Positions 9,510-17,064 of a DNA stretch of 64,000 nucleotides are shown piece after piece. Each line of letters begins with the position of its first letter. Position 1 is the stretch's first letter. This stretch comes from Clostridiales bacterium (lineage in GTDB: Bacteria > Bacillota > Clostridia > Christensenellales > Borkfalkiaceae), in assembly GCA_022508265.1 (NCBI GenBank), contig JAFLVP010000001.1, forward strand, positions 62,001 to 126,000. Reading direction: 5' to 3'. The notes beneath the pieces were generated by a model. The model saw nothing but the letters and a program-made list of their open reading frames with translations. It made no database searches and was not told where the DNA came from. A program made the translations under genes and the position numbers.

Positions 9510-10350
9510 TGGAAAGTTGTTTGAACTTGAAGATGATTTAAAAACAACTACTAATTCTTATGAAATTACTGAAGAGATAGGTAGCGGCGGTAATGCGGTT
9601 GTTTATGAATGCATAGATAGAGCAGGTAATTATTATGCTGTTAAATTCTTGTTGCGTTTTACTAAAGTTGCATCAGCACGTTTTAATCAAGAAATAAAAT
9701 TACTTAGACAATTTAATAATCCGCATATAGTGAGATATATCGATAATGGTACAATAACTATTCGAGAAAAAGTCAATGGACAATATAAGCAACATGTAAC
9801 ACCTTTTTTAATAATGGAGAAAGCAGATAGCAATCTATTAAAGTATTTACGCAATAACGAAGATGTCCCATACAATGTTTATATTGCTCAATTTCGCGGA
9901 CTATGTGAAGCATTGATGGAGCTACACAATAAAGCTGTACATAGAGATATAAAACCTGAGAATATTTTAATAAAAGGAGAGCGGTGGATATTATCAGATT
10001 TTGGCTTGTGTTCTGCAATTGATGATTCTTTAAAAATAGACCTAACAAAAGAAAATGAAAAAGTTGGACCTAAATTTTGGATATCGCCTGAGGCAGCAAA
10101 TAAATTCTATTTTGGGGATAATGTTGCAGATAAAATTGACACATATTCAGACGTTTACCAATTATGTTCAGTTTTTATATTTGTAATCAATAAAAAGTAC
10201 CCTGGTGGAATTTTTGCAACATCTGATATTAAATGTCCACTGGAGCAGTTATGTAAATTATTGATAAGTGGGCTATCGTATGATCCACAAGCAAGACCTA
10301 CTAATGGTAAGGAGCTGTATGATGAGCTGAATGCTATTATTCCAGCATAG
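9493..10350 (+). CDS. Cytosolic Hanks-type serine/threonine protein kinase
   Basis: The 285-residue protein is essentially one kinase domain. The glycine loop is GSGGNAVVYE near residue 33, the ATP-anchoring lysine sits in YAVKFLL, the catalytic loop is HRDIKPENILI, the metal-binding motif is DFGLCS, and the P+1/APE-like region is WISPEAA. All catalytic residues look intact. There is no transmembrane segment and no PASTA repeat, unlike the housekeeping PrkC-type kinases of Bacillota, so it acts in the cytosol. Its ATG at 9493 is 17 bases inside the DUF262 gene, implying coupled translation and a functional pair. Kinases occur as effectors or regulators in several defence systems (PglW in Pgl/BREX, Stk2). 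Here it probably signals or executes the response to infection. A terminator follows. Confidence 0.88.
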   Translation: MELYYNGKLFELEDDLKTTTNSYEITEEIGSGGNAVVYECIDRAGNYYAVKFLLRFTKVASARFNQEIKLLRQFNNPHIVRYIDNGTITIREKVNGQYKQHVTPFLIMEKADSNLLKYLRNNEDVPYNVYIAQFRGLCEALMELHNKAVHRDIKPENILIKGERWILSDFGLCSAIDDSLKIDLTKENEKVGPKFWISPEAANKFYFGDNVADKIDTYSDVYQLCSVFIFVINKKYPGGIFATSDIKCPLEQLCKLLISGLSYDPQARPTNGKELYDELNAIIPA

Positions 10351-10466
10351 TATTGAAGTACCTTGCGCATGAAATGCCTATTTTTTGCCTATAAAATGGC
10401 GAAAAGTTGGAACAAAAGTGCGTATGTATTGAAAACGTAAATATGTTAGACTGATATTGTCGAGAA

Positions 10467-10495
10467 GTGGGACTTGGAAAAGTTCCGCTTTTTTT
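10467..10495 (+). terminator. Rho-independent terminator of the defence operon
   Basis: GTGGGACT (10467-10474) pairs with AGTTCCGC (10481-10488), with two G-U pairs in RNA, and a run of seven T follows. It lies about 115 bases after the kinase stop and closes the AT-rich block. Confidence 0.6.
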
Positions 10496-10587
10496 GTTTG
10501 CAAAAAATTGAGGTGGGCAATAATTGCGGAAAAACAATGATTCACTTTTGCAGGCATACATAACGCAATATTCAGGCAGGGAAATAA

Positions 10588-10818
10588 ATGGAGATAATAG
10601 TTGATAAAGATAAAAAGCTGGTGGAAGTGTGGCTTTCGCGCATAGAGTCGGCGACACCCGAGACGGAAGCGGCACTGAAACTCATTTATGACGAATACTC
10701 GAAGATGAAGTTCAAGACTGTGGTGTTCCGTTCCGGAGGCGGCAATTTAAGCGACTATGTGGAAGCGCTCGTACGCAACAATAGGACAAAGCTTGCTAAA
10801 AAAGATTTGGCACAATAA
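10588..10818 (+). CDS. Small 76-residue protein preceding the recombinase
   Basis: The ATG is preceded by CAGGGA. The product starts MEIIVDKDKKLVEVWLSRIE and contains the segment KFKTVVFRSGGGNLSDYV followed by LVRNNR. I do not recognise a named family. The base composition is like the recombinase that follows and unlike the AT-rich defence genes before it, so it probably belongs to the core of the mobile element. It could be a recombination directionality factor or an element regulator, but nothing in the sequence proves that. Confidence 0.6.
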   Translation: MEIIVDKDKKLVEVWLSRIESATPETEAALKLIYDEYSKMKFKTVVFRSGGGNLSDYVEALVRNNRTKLAKKDLAQ

Positions 10819-10843
10819 TTTTTAAAGATTTGCCAATTTTCTA

Positions 10844-10872
10844 TTGCGAAATTTGTAGGATTATGTTACAAT
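10844..10872 (+). promoter_or_regulatory. Vegetative promoter of the recombinase gene
   Basis: TTGCGA (10844-10849), a 17-base spacer and TACAAT (10867-10872). The predicted start is near 10880, leaving a leader of about 70 bases before the ATG at 10950. Confidence 0.6.
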
Positions 10873-10949
10873 ATCAGCAAATAGAAAATATATATAATTT
10901 TTCAATATTGAAACTTTGAAAAGTGAACGATATTGAAAGGAAGGTAAAG

Positions 10950-13106
10950 ATGAAAATGAGTATAGCCGGCTACTGCCGAATCTCCATCGACGAAGAGTCC
11001 GACAAGGATTTTAACACCTCGATTGAGAACCAGAAAGCCATAATCTCGGACTACGTTGCAAGGCATTTCCCCGACGCTGAACTGACCTTTTACGAGGACA
11101 GGGATCGAAGCGGTTACACGTTTGAGCAACGTGAGGGTTATCAGCAGATGCGCAAAAAGCTGATGCGGCTTGAATACGACATTCTGATAATCAAAGACTT
11201 CAGCCGTTTTGCCCGCCGAAACAGCAAGGGGCTTGTCGAGCTTGAAGACTTACGCGACGTAGGTGTGCGCATAATCAGTATAGGCGACATAATCGACTAC
11301 CCCACGCAGGATGACTGGATGGCAATTCAGTTCAGGTTTCTCATCAACGAAATGCCCGTAACCGACGCCTCCAAGAAGGTCAAGGCAGTCATAAAGAACC
11401 GTCAGGAAAAGGGTCAGTGGATATGCAGTGTTCCCTACGGCTACGTCATGAACGACACCAAGAAAATGACCTTTTCCATAAGCGAACCCGAAGCGGAGAC
11501 GGTGCGTGAAATCTACAGAATGTATATTGACGGTTATGGCTTCAAGAAGATTACCAACGTTCTTGCGGACCGCCATATACCGACACCCCGTGCGGCGTTC
11601 GTTTACAGAAAAGAGAATGCCGGTCAGGAGTGCAAGTTCAACTACAAGCAGACCTGGAGCAATAAGACGGTAAGTGACATTCTGACAAACGATTTCTATA
11701 TAGGAACGCTCCGTCAGGGCAAGTGCCGCAGGGCAAAGATTAACGGCAGGCAGAAAAAGGTGGATGAATCCGAGCATATCGTATTTGAAGGACACCACGA
11801 AGCCATAATCGACCCGATGACCTTCGCCGCCGTGCAGGAGCAGATAAAGCTGCGAGCCAAGTCCTATTATCGAGGCACGAAGAAATATCCCAATGTCTAC
11901 ACTGGCTTTCTCGTCTGTGGCGACTGCGGTTCGACAATGGTTTCCAATAGCAGGGTGGACATAGCTCCCGCCTACATCTGCAGAGGATATAACCAATTCG
12001 GCTTGAAGGCTTGCACGTCCCACCACACGAGAGTTGACTTCTTAAATTCGCTGCTCAAACGGTATTTGCAGAAAGTAAAGGACAATTCAAGCGAAATGCT
12101 CCATCTGTTGGAAGTCAAACTTGAAAGTGAGAAGTCGGATATTCAGGGCAACACGGACACGGCGGAAATCATTCAGGAGCAGATTTACAGGTGCCAGGAC
12201 GAGATAAAGCAGTACGTCAGACAGAAGACAAGAGAGGAAATAAAAAATCCCGAAACGGCGGCAATCGTATGTAAGACCTATGACGATTTAATTGAGGAGA
12301 CGGCGGCAAGGATAGTCGGACTTGAAAATCAGTTGAAGTTAGTTGCGGACAAGCGCAATTCGATAATACTTGCAAACCGCACGGCGAGAAAGGTTATAGA
12401 TATTTTTGATAAGATAATCGAAAAGGAATCCTTCGACAAAGACGATTTAAGCTTGATGATTGAAAAGATTTACGTCTATAACGACCACATAGACATACAC
12501 TTGAAAGCCGACATTGATGCGCTACTCAATTTAAATCAGACGGAGGGAGTTGTAAATTTTAATTCAGACACTGTAAAAAATGCCTATACAGTATCTCTGA
12601 AAGTTCGAAACCAAAGGGAGAAGGTTTACAGTGTCAATGTTGTCAGTATAGGCGACCCGCTGGAAATATTTACGGACAGGGATGAGTTGATGCTTAAAAA
12701 GTATTCGCCCATTGCGTCGCTTGAAAAGTTTTCGGAGGGAACGGCGAAGTCGCTGTCAGACCTTTCGGGCCACATTGCGGTAATATGTGACACGGACGAG
12801 GTTCTGCACGCCTCGGGACGCGGTCAACGCGAATTTGACGGCAAAGAGCTGTCGGAAAATATGGAAAAGATTTTGCGTGAGAGGAAGAGCTATATTGCCA
12901 ATCTTGCCGAGGGCGGGGACGTGGTTCCCATCTGCCAAGGGCAGTCGGACAGTGTTACCGCGCAGATAATTGTACCCATAGTTTGCAACGGCGACTGTCT
13001 TGGTGCGGTTGCGCTCGTTTCCTGCGAGGACGGCGCTAAAATCGAACCCGCCGCAATAAAGCTTGCGCAGCTGTCCGCAAATATACTTGCGGGGCAATTC
13101 GAATAA
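10950..13106 (+). CDS. Large serine recombinase fused in frame to the C-terminal domain of SpoVT
   Basis: The start is taken at ATG 10950 because AAGGAAGG lies just upstream; an in-frame GTG at 10923 lacks such a site. Residues 1-150 are the resolvase catalytic domain: YCRIS holds the nucleophilic Ser12, then RDRSGY and the DFSRFARR motif. The recombinase domain follows, then a zinc ribbon (CGDCGSTM, CRGY, C) and a coiled coil ending in IEKIYVYNDHIDIHL, the usual end of large serine recombinases, near residue 525. From residue 568 the frame continues as GDPLEIFTDRD, LKKYSPI and the complete GAF-like SpoVT effector domain to GQFE. The SpoVT AbrB-like N-terminus is missing. The neighbours spoVB-like and mazG are those of spoVT. 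The best reading is an element integrated inside spoVT, with the recombinase at its right end. Confidence 0.88.
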   Translation: MKMSIAGYCRISIDEESDKDFNTSIENQKAIISDYVARHFPDAELTFYEDRDRSGYTFEQREGYQQMRKKLMRLEYDILIIKDFSRFARRNSKGLVELEDLRDVGVRIISIGDIIDYPTQDDWMAIQFRFLINEMPVTDASKKVKAVIKNRQEKGQWICSVPYGYVMNDTKKMTFSISEPEAETVREIYRMYIDGYGFKKITNVLADRHIPTPRAAFVYRKENAGQECKFNYKQTWSNKTVSDILTNDFYIGTLRQGKCRRAKINGRQKKVDESEHIVFEGHHEAIIDPMTFAAVQEQIKLRAKSYYRGTKKYPNVYTGFLVCGDCGSTMVSNSRVDIAPAYICRGYNQFGLKACTSHHTRVDFLNSLLKRYLQKVKDNSSEMLHLLEVKLESEKSDIQGNTDTAEIIQEQIYRCQDEIKQYVRQKTREEIKNPETAAIVCKTYDDLIEETAARIVGLENQLKLVADKRNSIILANRTARKVIDIFDKIIEKESFDKDDLSLMIEKIYVYNDHIDIHLKADIDALLNLNQTEGVVNFNSDTVKNAYTVSLKVRNQREKVYSVNVVSIGDPLEIFTDRDELMLKKYSPIASLEKFSEGTAKSLSDLSGHIAVICDTDEVLHASGRGQREFDGKELSENMEKILRERKSYIANLAEGGDVVPICQGQSDSVTAQIIVPIVCNGDCLGAVALVSCEDGAKIEPAAIKLAQLSANILAGQFE
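12640..12666. other. Predicted right attachment site (attR) of the integrated element
   Basis: This is the point where protein similarity switches from recombinase to SpoVT, at the codons for SIGDPLE. Serine integrases exchange strands at a short core, so the crossover should be within a few bases of GGCGACCCG. The position comes from protein homology only. The left end is not available for comparison. Confidence 0.55.
12651..13106 (+). pseudogene. spoVT: 3' fragment of spoVT (interrupted gene)
   Basis: The last 151 codons match SpoVT from its residue 31 (GDPLEIF) to the end. They include LKKYSPI, the domain beginning LSGHIAVICD, and PIVCNGDCLGAVALVS. The N-terminal 30 residues with the AbrB-like DNA-binding motif are replaced by recombinase sequence. 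SpoVT is the forespore AbrB-family regulator acting with sigma-G. No SpoVT start is seen in the window, so the 5' piece should lie at the other end of the element, left of position 1. It is a separated gene rather than a decayed one: the reading frame is intact. Confidence 0.85.
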
Positions 13107-13111
13107 TCAAT

Positions 13112-13149
13112 AAAATGCGTTAATTAAGGCATATATTGGGGGTAATTTT
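13112..13149 (+). repeat. Interspersed intergenic repeat, copy 1
   Basis: It carries AATGCG, the core TTAATTAAGGCATATAT and then TGGGGGTAATTT. It starts six bases after the spoVT stop. With the inverted half-copy at 13168-13184 (ATATGCCTTTTTAATT) it could fold into a stem followed by T residues and serve as the spoVT terminator. Confidence 0.75.
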
Positions 13150-13186
13150 GCAATTGGCAATTTCACCGATATGCCTTTTTAATTGT

Positions 13187-13226
13187 AAAAAATGTCGGTA
13201 ATTAAGGCATATATTGGGGGCAATTT
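13187..13226 (+). repeat. Interspersed intergenic repeat, copy 2
   Basis: It carries GTAATTAAGGCATATAT followed by TGGGGGCAATTT and lies 75 bases after copy 1, just ahead of the spoVB-like gene. It is nearly identical to copy 1, with an inverted half-copy between the two. Confidence 0.75.
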
Positions 13227-13278
13227 GATTTTTTAAGAGTTGTCTGTATGCTTTTAAGTTGTTAACGGGGTGGGATTG

Positions 13279-14631
13279 TTGAAAAACACACAAAAAGCGG
13301 GCGGGCAGTCCTTTATAAAAGGTGCTATAATAATTTCGCTCGGCGGATTTATATCCAAAGTGCTGGGCGCAGTTTACAGAATACCTCTCACTAAATTTTT
13401 GGGCGGAGAGGGCATGGGGATTTACCAGATGGTCTATCCCCTTTACTGTATACTTCTGACCGTGTCGGCATCGGGTATCCCCACCGGCATCGCACGGTTA
13501 ATTTCGTCTGGCAAGGGGTTCGGCGCCGAAAAGCAGGCGTTCAGGCTATACGGATTTATAGGGGTTATCGGTACACTTTTAATGTGCGCTTTAAGCTCGT
13601 CGCTCGCCTCGATTCAGGGCGAGCCGGCAATTGCGTTGTGCTGTAAGCTTTTGTGCCCCTCGGTGTTTTTCGTGTCAATGCTGTCCGTCGTGCGAGGCTA
13701 TTTTCAGGGCAAGGGCAATATGTACCCCACGGCAATTTCCGAAATTTCCGAACAGCTGATAAAGGTTGGGGCGGGATGCGTATTTGCCTATATATTCCGT
13801 AAAAATTTAGCTATCGCCGTTGCGTCCACGCTGCTTGCCGTAACAATAAGCGAAGCTTTGACAACCGGCGGAGTCGTGCTGTGGTATATGTGGCGCAAAG
13901 AGCGGAAACCTTTATACAATCCTTTAAGCGTGCCCCTTTCAAGCATTTTAAAATACACCATACCTTTGACGCTTACGGCGATTGCCCTGCCTCTTTCGCA
14001 GTTTGCCGAAAGCATAGTTGCCGTCCGCCTGTTGCGGGAAATGGGCGACAATGCCACCGCGCTCTACGGAATTTACTCGGGCTGTGCCGTAACTATAATA
14101 AATTTGCCCGTGTCGGTGACATATGGACTTGCGGCTTCGAGCGTTCCGCAGATTTCCCCTCTTGCCGAAAGCGGAGATTTGGCAGCGGCAAAGAAAAAGA
14201 CGTTCAAGGCGCTTTTGATTACTTTGCTCGTGTCCGCACCCGCCGCAGTGGGGCTGTATATCTTTGCTCCGCTTGCCGCTAAACTTATTTTCGGCTCGCT
14301 GTCGGCTCAAGAAAAGACGATACTCGTAGATTTAATCAGGATTATGGCGGTGTCGTCGGTCACGCTTTCAATCGTGCAGACCTCGTCTGCCTGCATAACT
14401 TCGCTCGGTATGCCCATAAAGAGCACCGTCACGCAGTGGACGACGGGCGTTCTGCGAGTAGCTCTTACGGCGGTGCTGTTAAAGTTGACACCGCTTGGCA
14501 TTTACGGCGCGGCGTGGTCGGCAAACTGCGCGTATTTGGTTGCGTCTTTGCTCAATTTGTGGTATATTGTCAGAGTCGGCAGGAAAGCGCACTCAAACCG
14601 CGTTCAGCCAATAAAGGTGGGTCTGTCGTAG
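13279..14631 (+). CDS. SpoVB-type polysaccharide/lipid flippase (MATE/MOP superfamily)
   Basis: The 450-residue protein has about 12-14 hydrophobic segments. It opens with the family pattern GGQSFIKGAIIISLGGFISK and LGAVYRIPLTKFLG, followed by GIYQMVYPLY and ASGIPTGIARL. This is the SpoVB/YabM group of the MOP flippase superfamily, which moves lipid-linked cell-wall or exopolysaccharide precursors across the membrane. B. subtilis has a member (yabM) directly after spoVT, matching this position. TTG at 13279 is preferred because GGGGTGGG lies at a proper distance; GTG at 13270 is the alternative. It is followed by mazG after ten bases, so they are co-transcribed. Confidence 0.85.
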   Translation: MKNTQKAGGQSFIKGAIIISLGGFISKVLGAVYRIPLTKFLGGEGMGIYQMVYPLYCILLTVSASGIPTGIARLISSGKGFGAEKQAFRLYGFIGVIGTLLMCALSSSLASIQGEPAIALCCKLLCPSVFFVSMLSVVRGYFQGKGNMYPTAISEISEQLIKVGAGCVFAYIFRKNLAIAVASTLLAVTISEALTTGGVVLWYMWRKERKPLYNPLSVPLSSILKYTIPLTLTAIALPLSQFAESIVAVRLLREMGDNATALYGIYSGCAVTIINLPVSVTYGLAASSVPQISPLAESGDLAAAKKKTFKALLITLLVSAPAAVGLYIFAPLAAKLIFGSLSAQEKTILVDLIRIMAVSSVTLSIVQTSSACITSLGMPIKSTVTQWTTGVLRVALTAVLLKLTPLGIYGAAWSANCAYLVASLLNLWYIVRVGRKAHSNRVQPIKVGLS

Positions 14632-14641
14632 CGAGGAAGAG

Positions 14642-16054
14642 ATGAAGATTACTTTGATAGGTTTAGGTGTTTCGGAGGGCGATTTGACCGTAAAGGCCAA
14701 AAACGCGCTTGATAATGCGAGCGTTATTATCGCCCGTACTCAAAGCTGCGAGGGTTTTAAAAACATTAAAGGCTACACCGTTCGCACGCTCGACGAAATT
14801 TATTCGGGGTGCAGGAATTTCGATACGCTCAATAAAAGACTTGCCTCCGAGGTTTTAAAAGCCGCAAAAGAGAGCGACGTCTGCTATTGCGTGGACGGAA
14901 GCGTCTGCGAGGACGAAGGGTGCAAAATTATCCTTTCCAAACACAAGGACTGTCTTATTATAGACGGCGTTTCCAAGTCCTCGCACGTATCTTCGCTTGC
15001 CAATCTTAAAAAGGACGGGGTGTGCGGCATTTCGGCTTATGCGATAGACGGGCTTAAAAGCTGCCGTGCGGCGACAGTCTACGATATCGACTGCGATTAC
15101 ATAGCGGGCAAGGTAAAGGAAAAACTTTCGGATATCTTCGGCGAGGAGAGGGACTGCCACTTTGTGCGCGGAAACGAGGTCAAGCGTATTAAAATTTACG
15201 AGCTTGACAGGCAAAAGACTTACGATTTAAGCTGTGCCGTGGCGGTCGAGGAGGATGAGTTCCTCAAAAAGGACAGGTTCGACTTTGCAGACCTTGAAGA
15301 ATTGATTAAAATTCTGCGTGCGCCGGACGGGTGCCCTTGGGATAGGGTTCAGACCTCCGAGAGCATAAAGAACAATATGATAGAGGAGGCCTACGAGCTT
15401 GTAGACGCCATTGAAAGAGGCGATACCGACGGCATGGAAGAGGAGACGGGCGACGTTTTATTGCAGGCGGCGTTCCACGCCGTTATGCAAGGAGAGCGGG
15501 GCGAGTTCACGGGCACGGACGCGCTTACGCGGCTTATTAAGAAGCTCATTTTCCGCCACTCGCACATTTTCGGCAATGACAAGGCGGGCGATGGAGCAGA
15601 GGCGCTCGGCGTCTGGGAGAAGAATAAGCAAAAGGAAAAGGGGCAATTAACGTTTGGAGAGAGCGTTGCCGCCGTGCCCAACAATTTCCCCGCGTGTATG
15701 CGTGCGCAGAAGGTGCAAAAGAGAGCTGCGAAATCGGGCATGGACTTTATATCGGCAATTTCGGCTTCGGAAAGCCTTGCGGACGAGGTCACGGAGCTTT
15801 TGGACGCGCTTACGGACGGCAAGGGCGACGTCTTTGAGGAGGCGGGCGACGTGCTGTTTTCTGCTGTAAACGTGTGCCGTCATGCGGGCGTAGACTGCGA
15901 AGAGGCGCTTCGCGCTTCAACTAAAAAGTTCTCCGAAAGGTTCATCGAGTGCGAAAAGCAAATAATTGCCGACGGCAAGAATATCACGGATTTGAACGAA
16001 TTGGAACTCAACGTATATTGGGAAAGGGCGAAAAATGCGCTTAAAAGCAATTGA
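14642..16054 (+). CDS. YabN-type protein: tetrapyrrole-methylase-like domain plus MazG pyrophosphohydrolase
   Basis: The protein has 470 residues. Residues 1-200 resemble the SAM-dependent tetrapyrrole methylase fold (starting MKITLIGLGVSEGDLT, later VCYCVDGSV). Residues 215-470 are a tandem MazG nucleoside triphosphate pyrophosphohydrolase: CPWDRVQT, EEAYELVDAIE, EETGDVLLQAAFH, with a second weaker MazG unit containing DEVTELLDAL and EEAGDVLFS. This fusion is typical of Bacillota (YabN) and sits after spoVT and yabM in B. subtilis. It probably clears non-canonical NTPs; the role of the methylase-like half is unknown. The glycine-rich motif of that half is weak here. The end overlaps the dus gene by 20 bases. 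Confidence 0.88.
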   Translation: MKITLIGLGVSEGDLTVKAKNALDNASVIIARTQSCEGFKNIKGYTVRTLDEIYSGCRNFDTLNKRLASEVLKAAKESDVCYCVDGSVCEDEGCKIILSKHKDCLIIDGVSKSSHVSSLANLKKDGVCGISAYAIDGLKSCRAATVYDIDCDYIAGKVKEKLSDIFGEERDCHFVRGNEVKRIKIYELDRQKTYDLSCAVAVEEDEFLKKDRFDFADLEELIKILRAPDGCPWDRVQTSESIKNNMIEEAYELVDAIERGDTDGMEEETGDVLLQAAFHAVMQGERGEFTGTDALTRLIKKLIFRHSHIFGNDKAGDGAEALGVWEKNKQKEKGQLTFGESVAAVPNNFPACMRAQKVQKRAAKSGMDFISAISASESLADEVTELLDALTDGKGDVFEEAGDVLFSAVNVCRHAGVDCEEALRASTKKFSERFIECEKQIIADGKNITDLNELELNVYWERAKNALKSN

Positions 16055-16976
16055 TATAGGCGGACTACATACAAAAAATAACATCTTTTTGGCGCCTCTC
16101 GCGGGCTACACCAACGCAGTTTTCAGGGAGCTATGTTATAATTTGGGCGCGGGACTTACCTTTACCGAGATGGTCAGCGCGAAGGGACTTTGCTATAAAA
16201 GTGAAAAAACAAAGGACCTGTTGCACGTTTTGCCCGAGTATAAGGGCATAAAGGCGTGTCAGATTTTCGGCGGCGACCCCGAATATATGAGAAGGGCGTG
16301 CGAAAGCGAGGCTCTTGCGCCATTTGAGCTGATTGATATAAATATGGGCTGTCCCGTGCCGAAGATTTATAAAAACGGCGAGGGGTCGTATCTACTTAAC
16401 GATTTGCGCCTTGCCGAGAGAATTATTTCAAGTAGCAAAAAGAGCGGGAAGAGGATTTCCGTAAAATTCCGAATAGGAACCGACGAAAAAAATATCGTGA
16501 GCGCAGAGTTTGCAAAGATGTGCGAAAGCGCGGGCGCAGACATGATTTGCGTTCACGGCAGAACGCGGGATAAAATTTACGCGGGCGAGGTCAATTTTAA
16601 GGAGATTGAAAGAGCCAAGTCGGCTGTTAAAATTCCCGTGATTGCAAACGGCGGGATATTCTCGCTTGCGGACGCGGAGAATATTATGGAAAAAACGGGG
16701 GCGGACGGTATTGCCGTTGCTCGGGGCGCAATGTACAACCCGCGCATTTTTGCGGAAATTACGGGCACGGACGCGGGCGACTTCAAAGAAAAGGTTTTAA
16801 AGCAGATTGAAGACACCCGCTCCCTTTACGGCGAAAGATTTGCCTGCGTGTTTATGCGCAAGATGGTTTCTTTCTATATAAAGGGGCAAAAGAACTCGGT
16901 GGCAATGCGGAAGGAGCTGTTATCCGTCAAAGATACGCGCGAGCTTGAGGTGCTGACGGGGCGGATAGAGTTTTAA
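16035..16976 (+). CDS. dus: tRNA-dihydrouridine synthase (DusB/NifR3 family)
   Basis: This 313-residue FMN-dependent TIM-barrel enzyme reduces uridine to dihydrouridine in tRNA. Signatures are LAPLAGYTNAVFRELC near residue 20, FTEMVSAKGL, INMGCPVPKIYKNGEGSYLL with the catalytic Cys near residue 102, VKFRIG, ICVHGRTRDKIYAG and IPVIANGGI. The N-terminus is tight and the start overlaps mazG by 20 bases. A strong terminator follows, ending the spoVB-like/mazG/dus transcript. The precise target uridine cannot be told from sequence. Confidence 0.92.
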   Translation: MRLKAIDIGGLHTKNNIFLAPLAGYTNAVFRELCYNLGAGLTFTEMVSAKGLCYKSEKTKDLLHVLPEYKGIKACQIFGGDPEYMRRACESEALAPFELIDINMGCPVPKIYKNGEGSYLLNDLRLAERIISSSKKSGKRISVKFRIGTDEKNIVSAEFAKMCESAGADMICVHGRTRDKIYAGEVNFKEIERAKSAVKIPVIANGGIFSLADAENIMEKTGADGIAVARGAMYNPRIFAEITGTDAGDFKEKVLKQIEDTRSLYGERFACVFMRKMVSFYIKGQKNSVAMRKELLSVKDTRELEVLTGRIEF

Positions 16977-16987
16977 AACAACAATAT

Positions 16988-17024
16988 AAAAACGGCGAAA
17001 TTCGACGGATTTCGCCGTTTTATT
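16988..17024 (+). terminator. Terminator after dus
   Basis: AAAACGGCGAAAT pairs with ATTTCGCCGTTTT around a seven-base loop, followed by ATTTTAC. It separates dus from spoIIGA. Confidence 0.8.
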
Positions 17025-17055
17025 TTACTTTACGACAGCTTTTCACAGCTATAAT
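17001..17055 (+). promoter_or_regulatory. Possible Spo0A-controlled promoter of spoIIGA
   Basis: TATAAT at 17050-17055 lacks a -35 at normal spacing. Two sites one base away from the 0A box (TTCGACA) lie upstream: TTCGACG at 17001-17007 and TACGACA at 17031-17037. B. subtilis spoIIG is a Spo0A-activated promoter of this kind. The first box also falls in the terminator loop, so it is weak evidence. Confidence 0.4.
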
Positions 17056-17064
17056 ACCCTTACG

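Noticed and set aside
9493..10350. PrkC/PknB housekeeping kinase
   Set aside because: No membrane helix, no PASTA repeats and no PP2C phosphatase gene beside it.
11250..12026. Long minus-strand reading frame opposite the recombinase
   Set aside because: It mirrors the recombinase codons, has no domain or ribosome-binding site, and the plus-strand frame has clear recombinase motifs.
10950..13106. Natural two-domain regulator rather than an insertion
   Set aside because: Possible, but the SpoVT part lacks its DNA-binding half and lies at the native spoVT locus, so integration is simpler.
13112..13226. CRISPR remnant
   Set aside because: The copies are dispersed over the whole window in both orientations, without regular spacers or cas genes.
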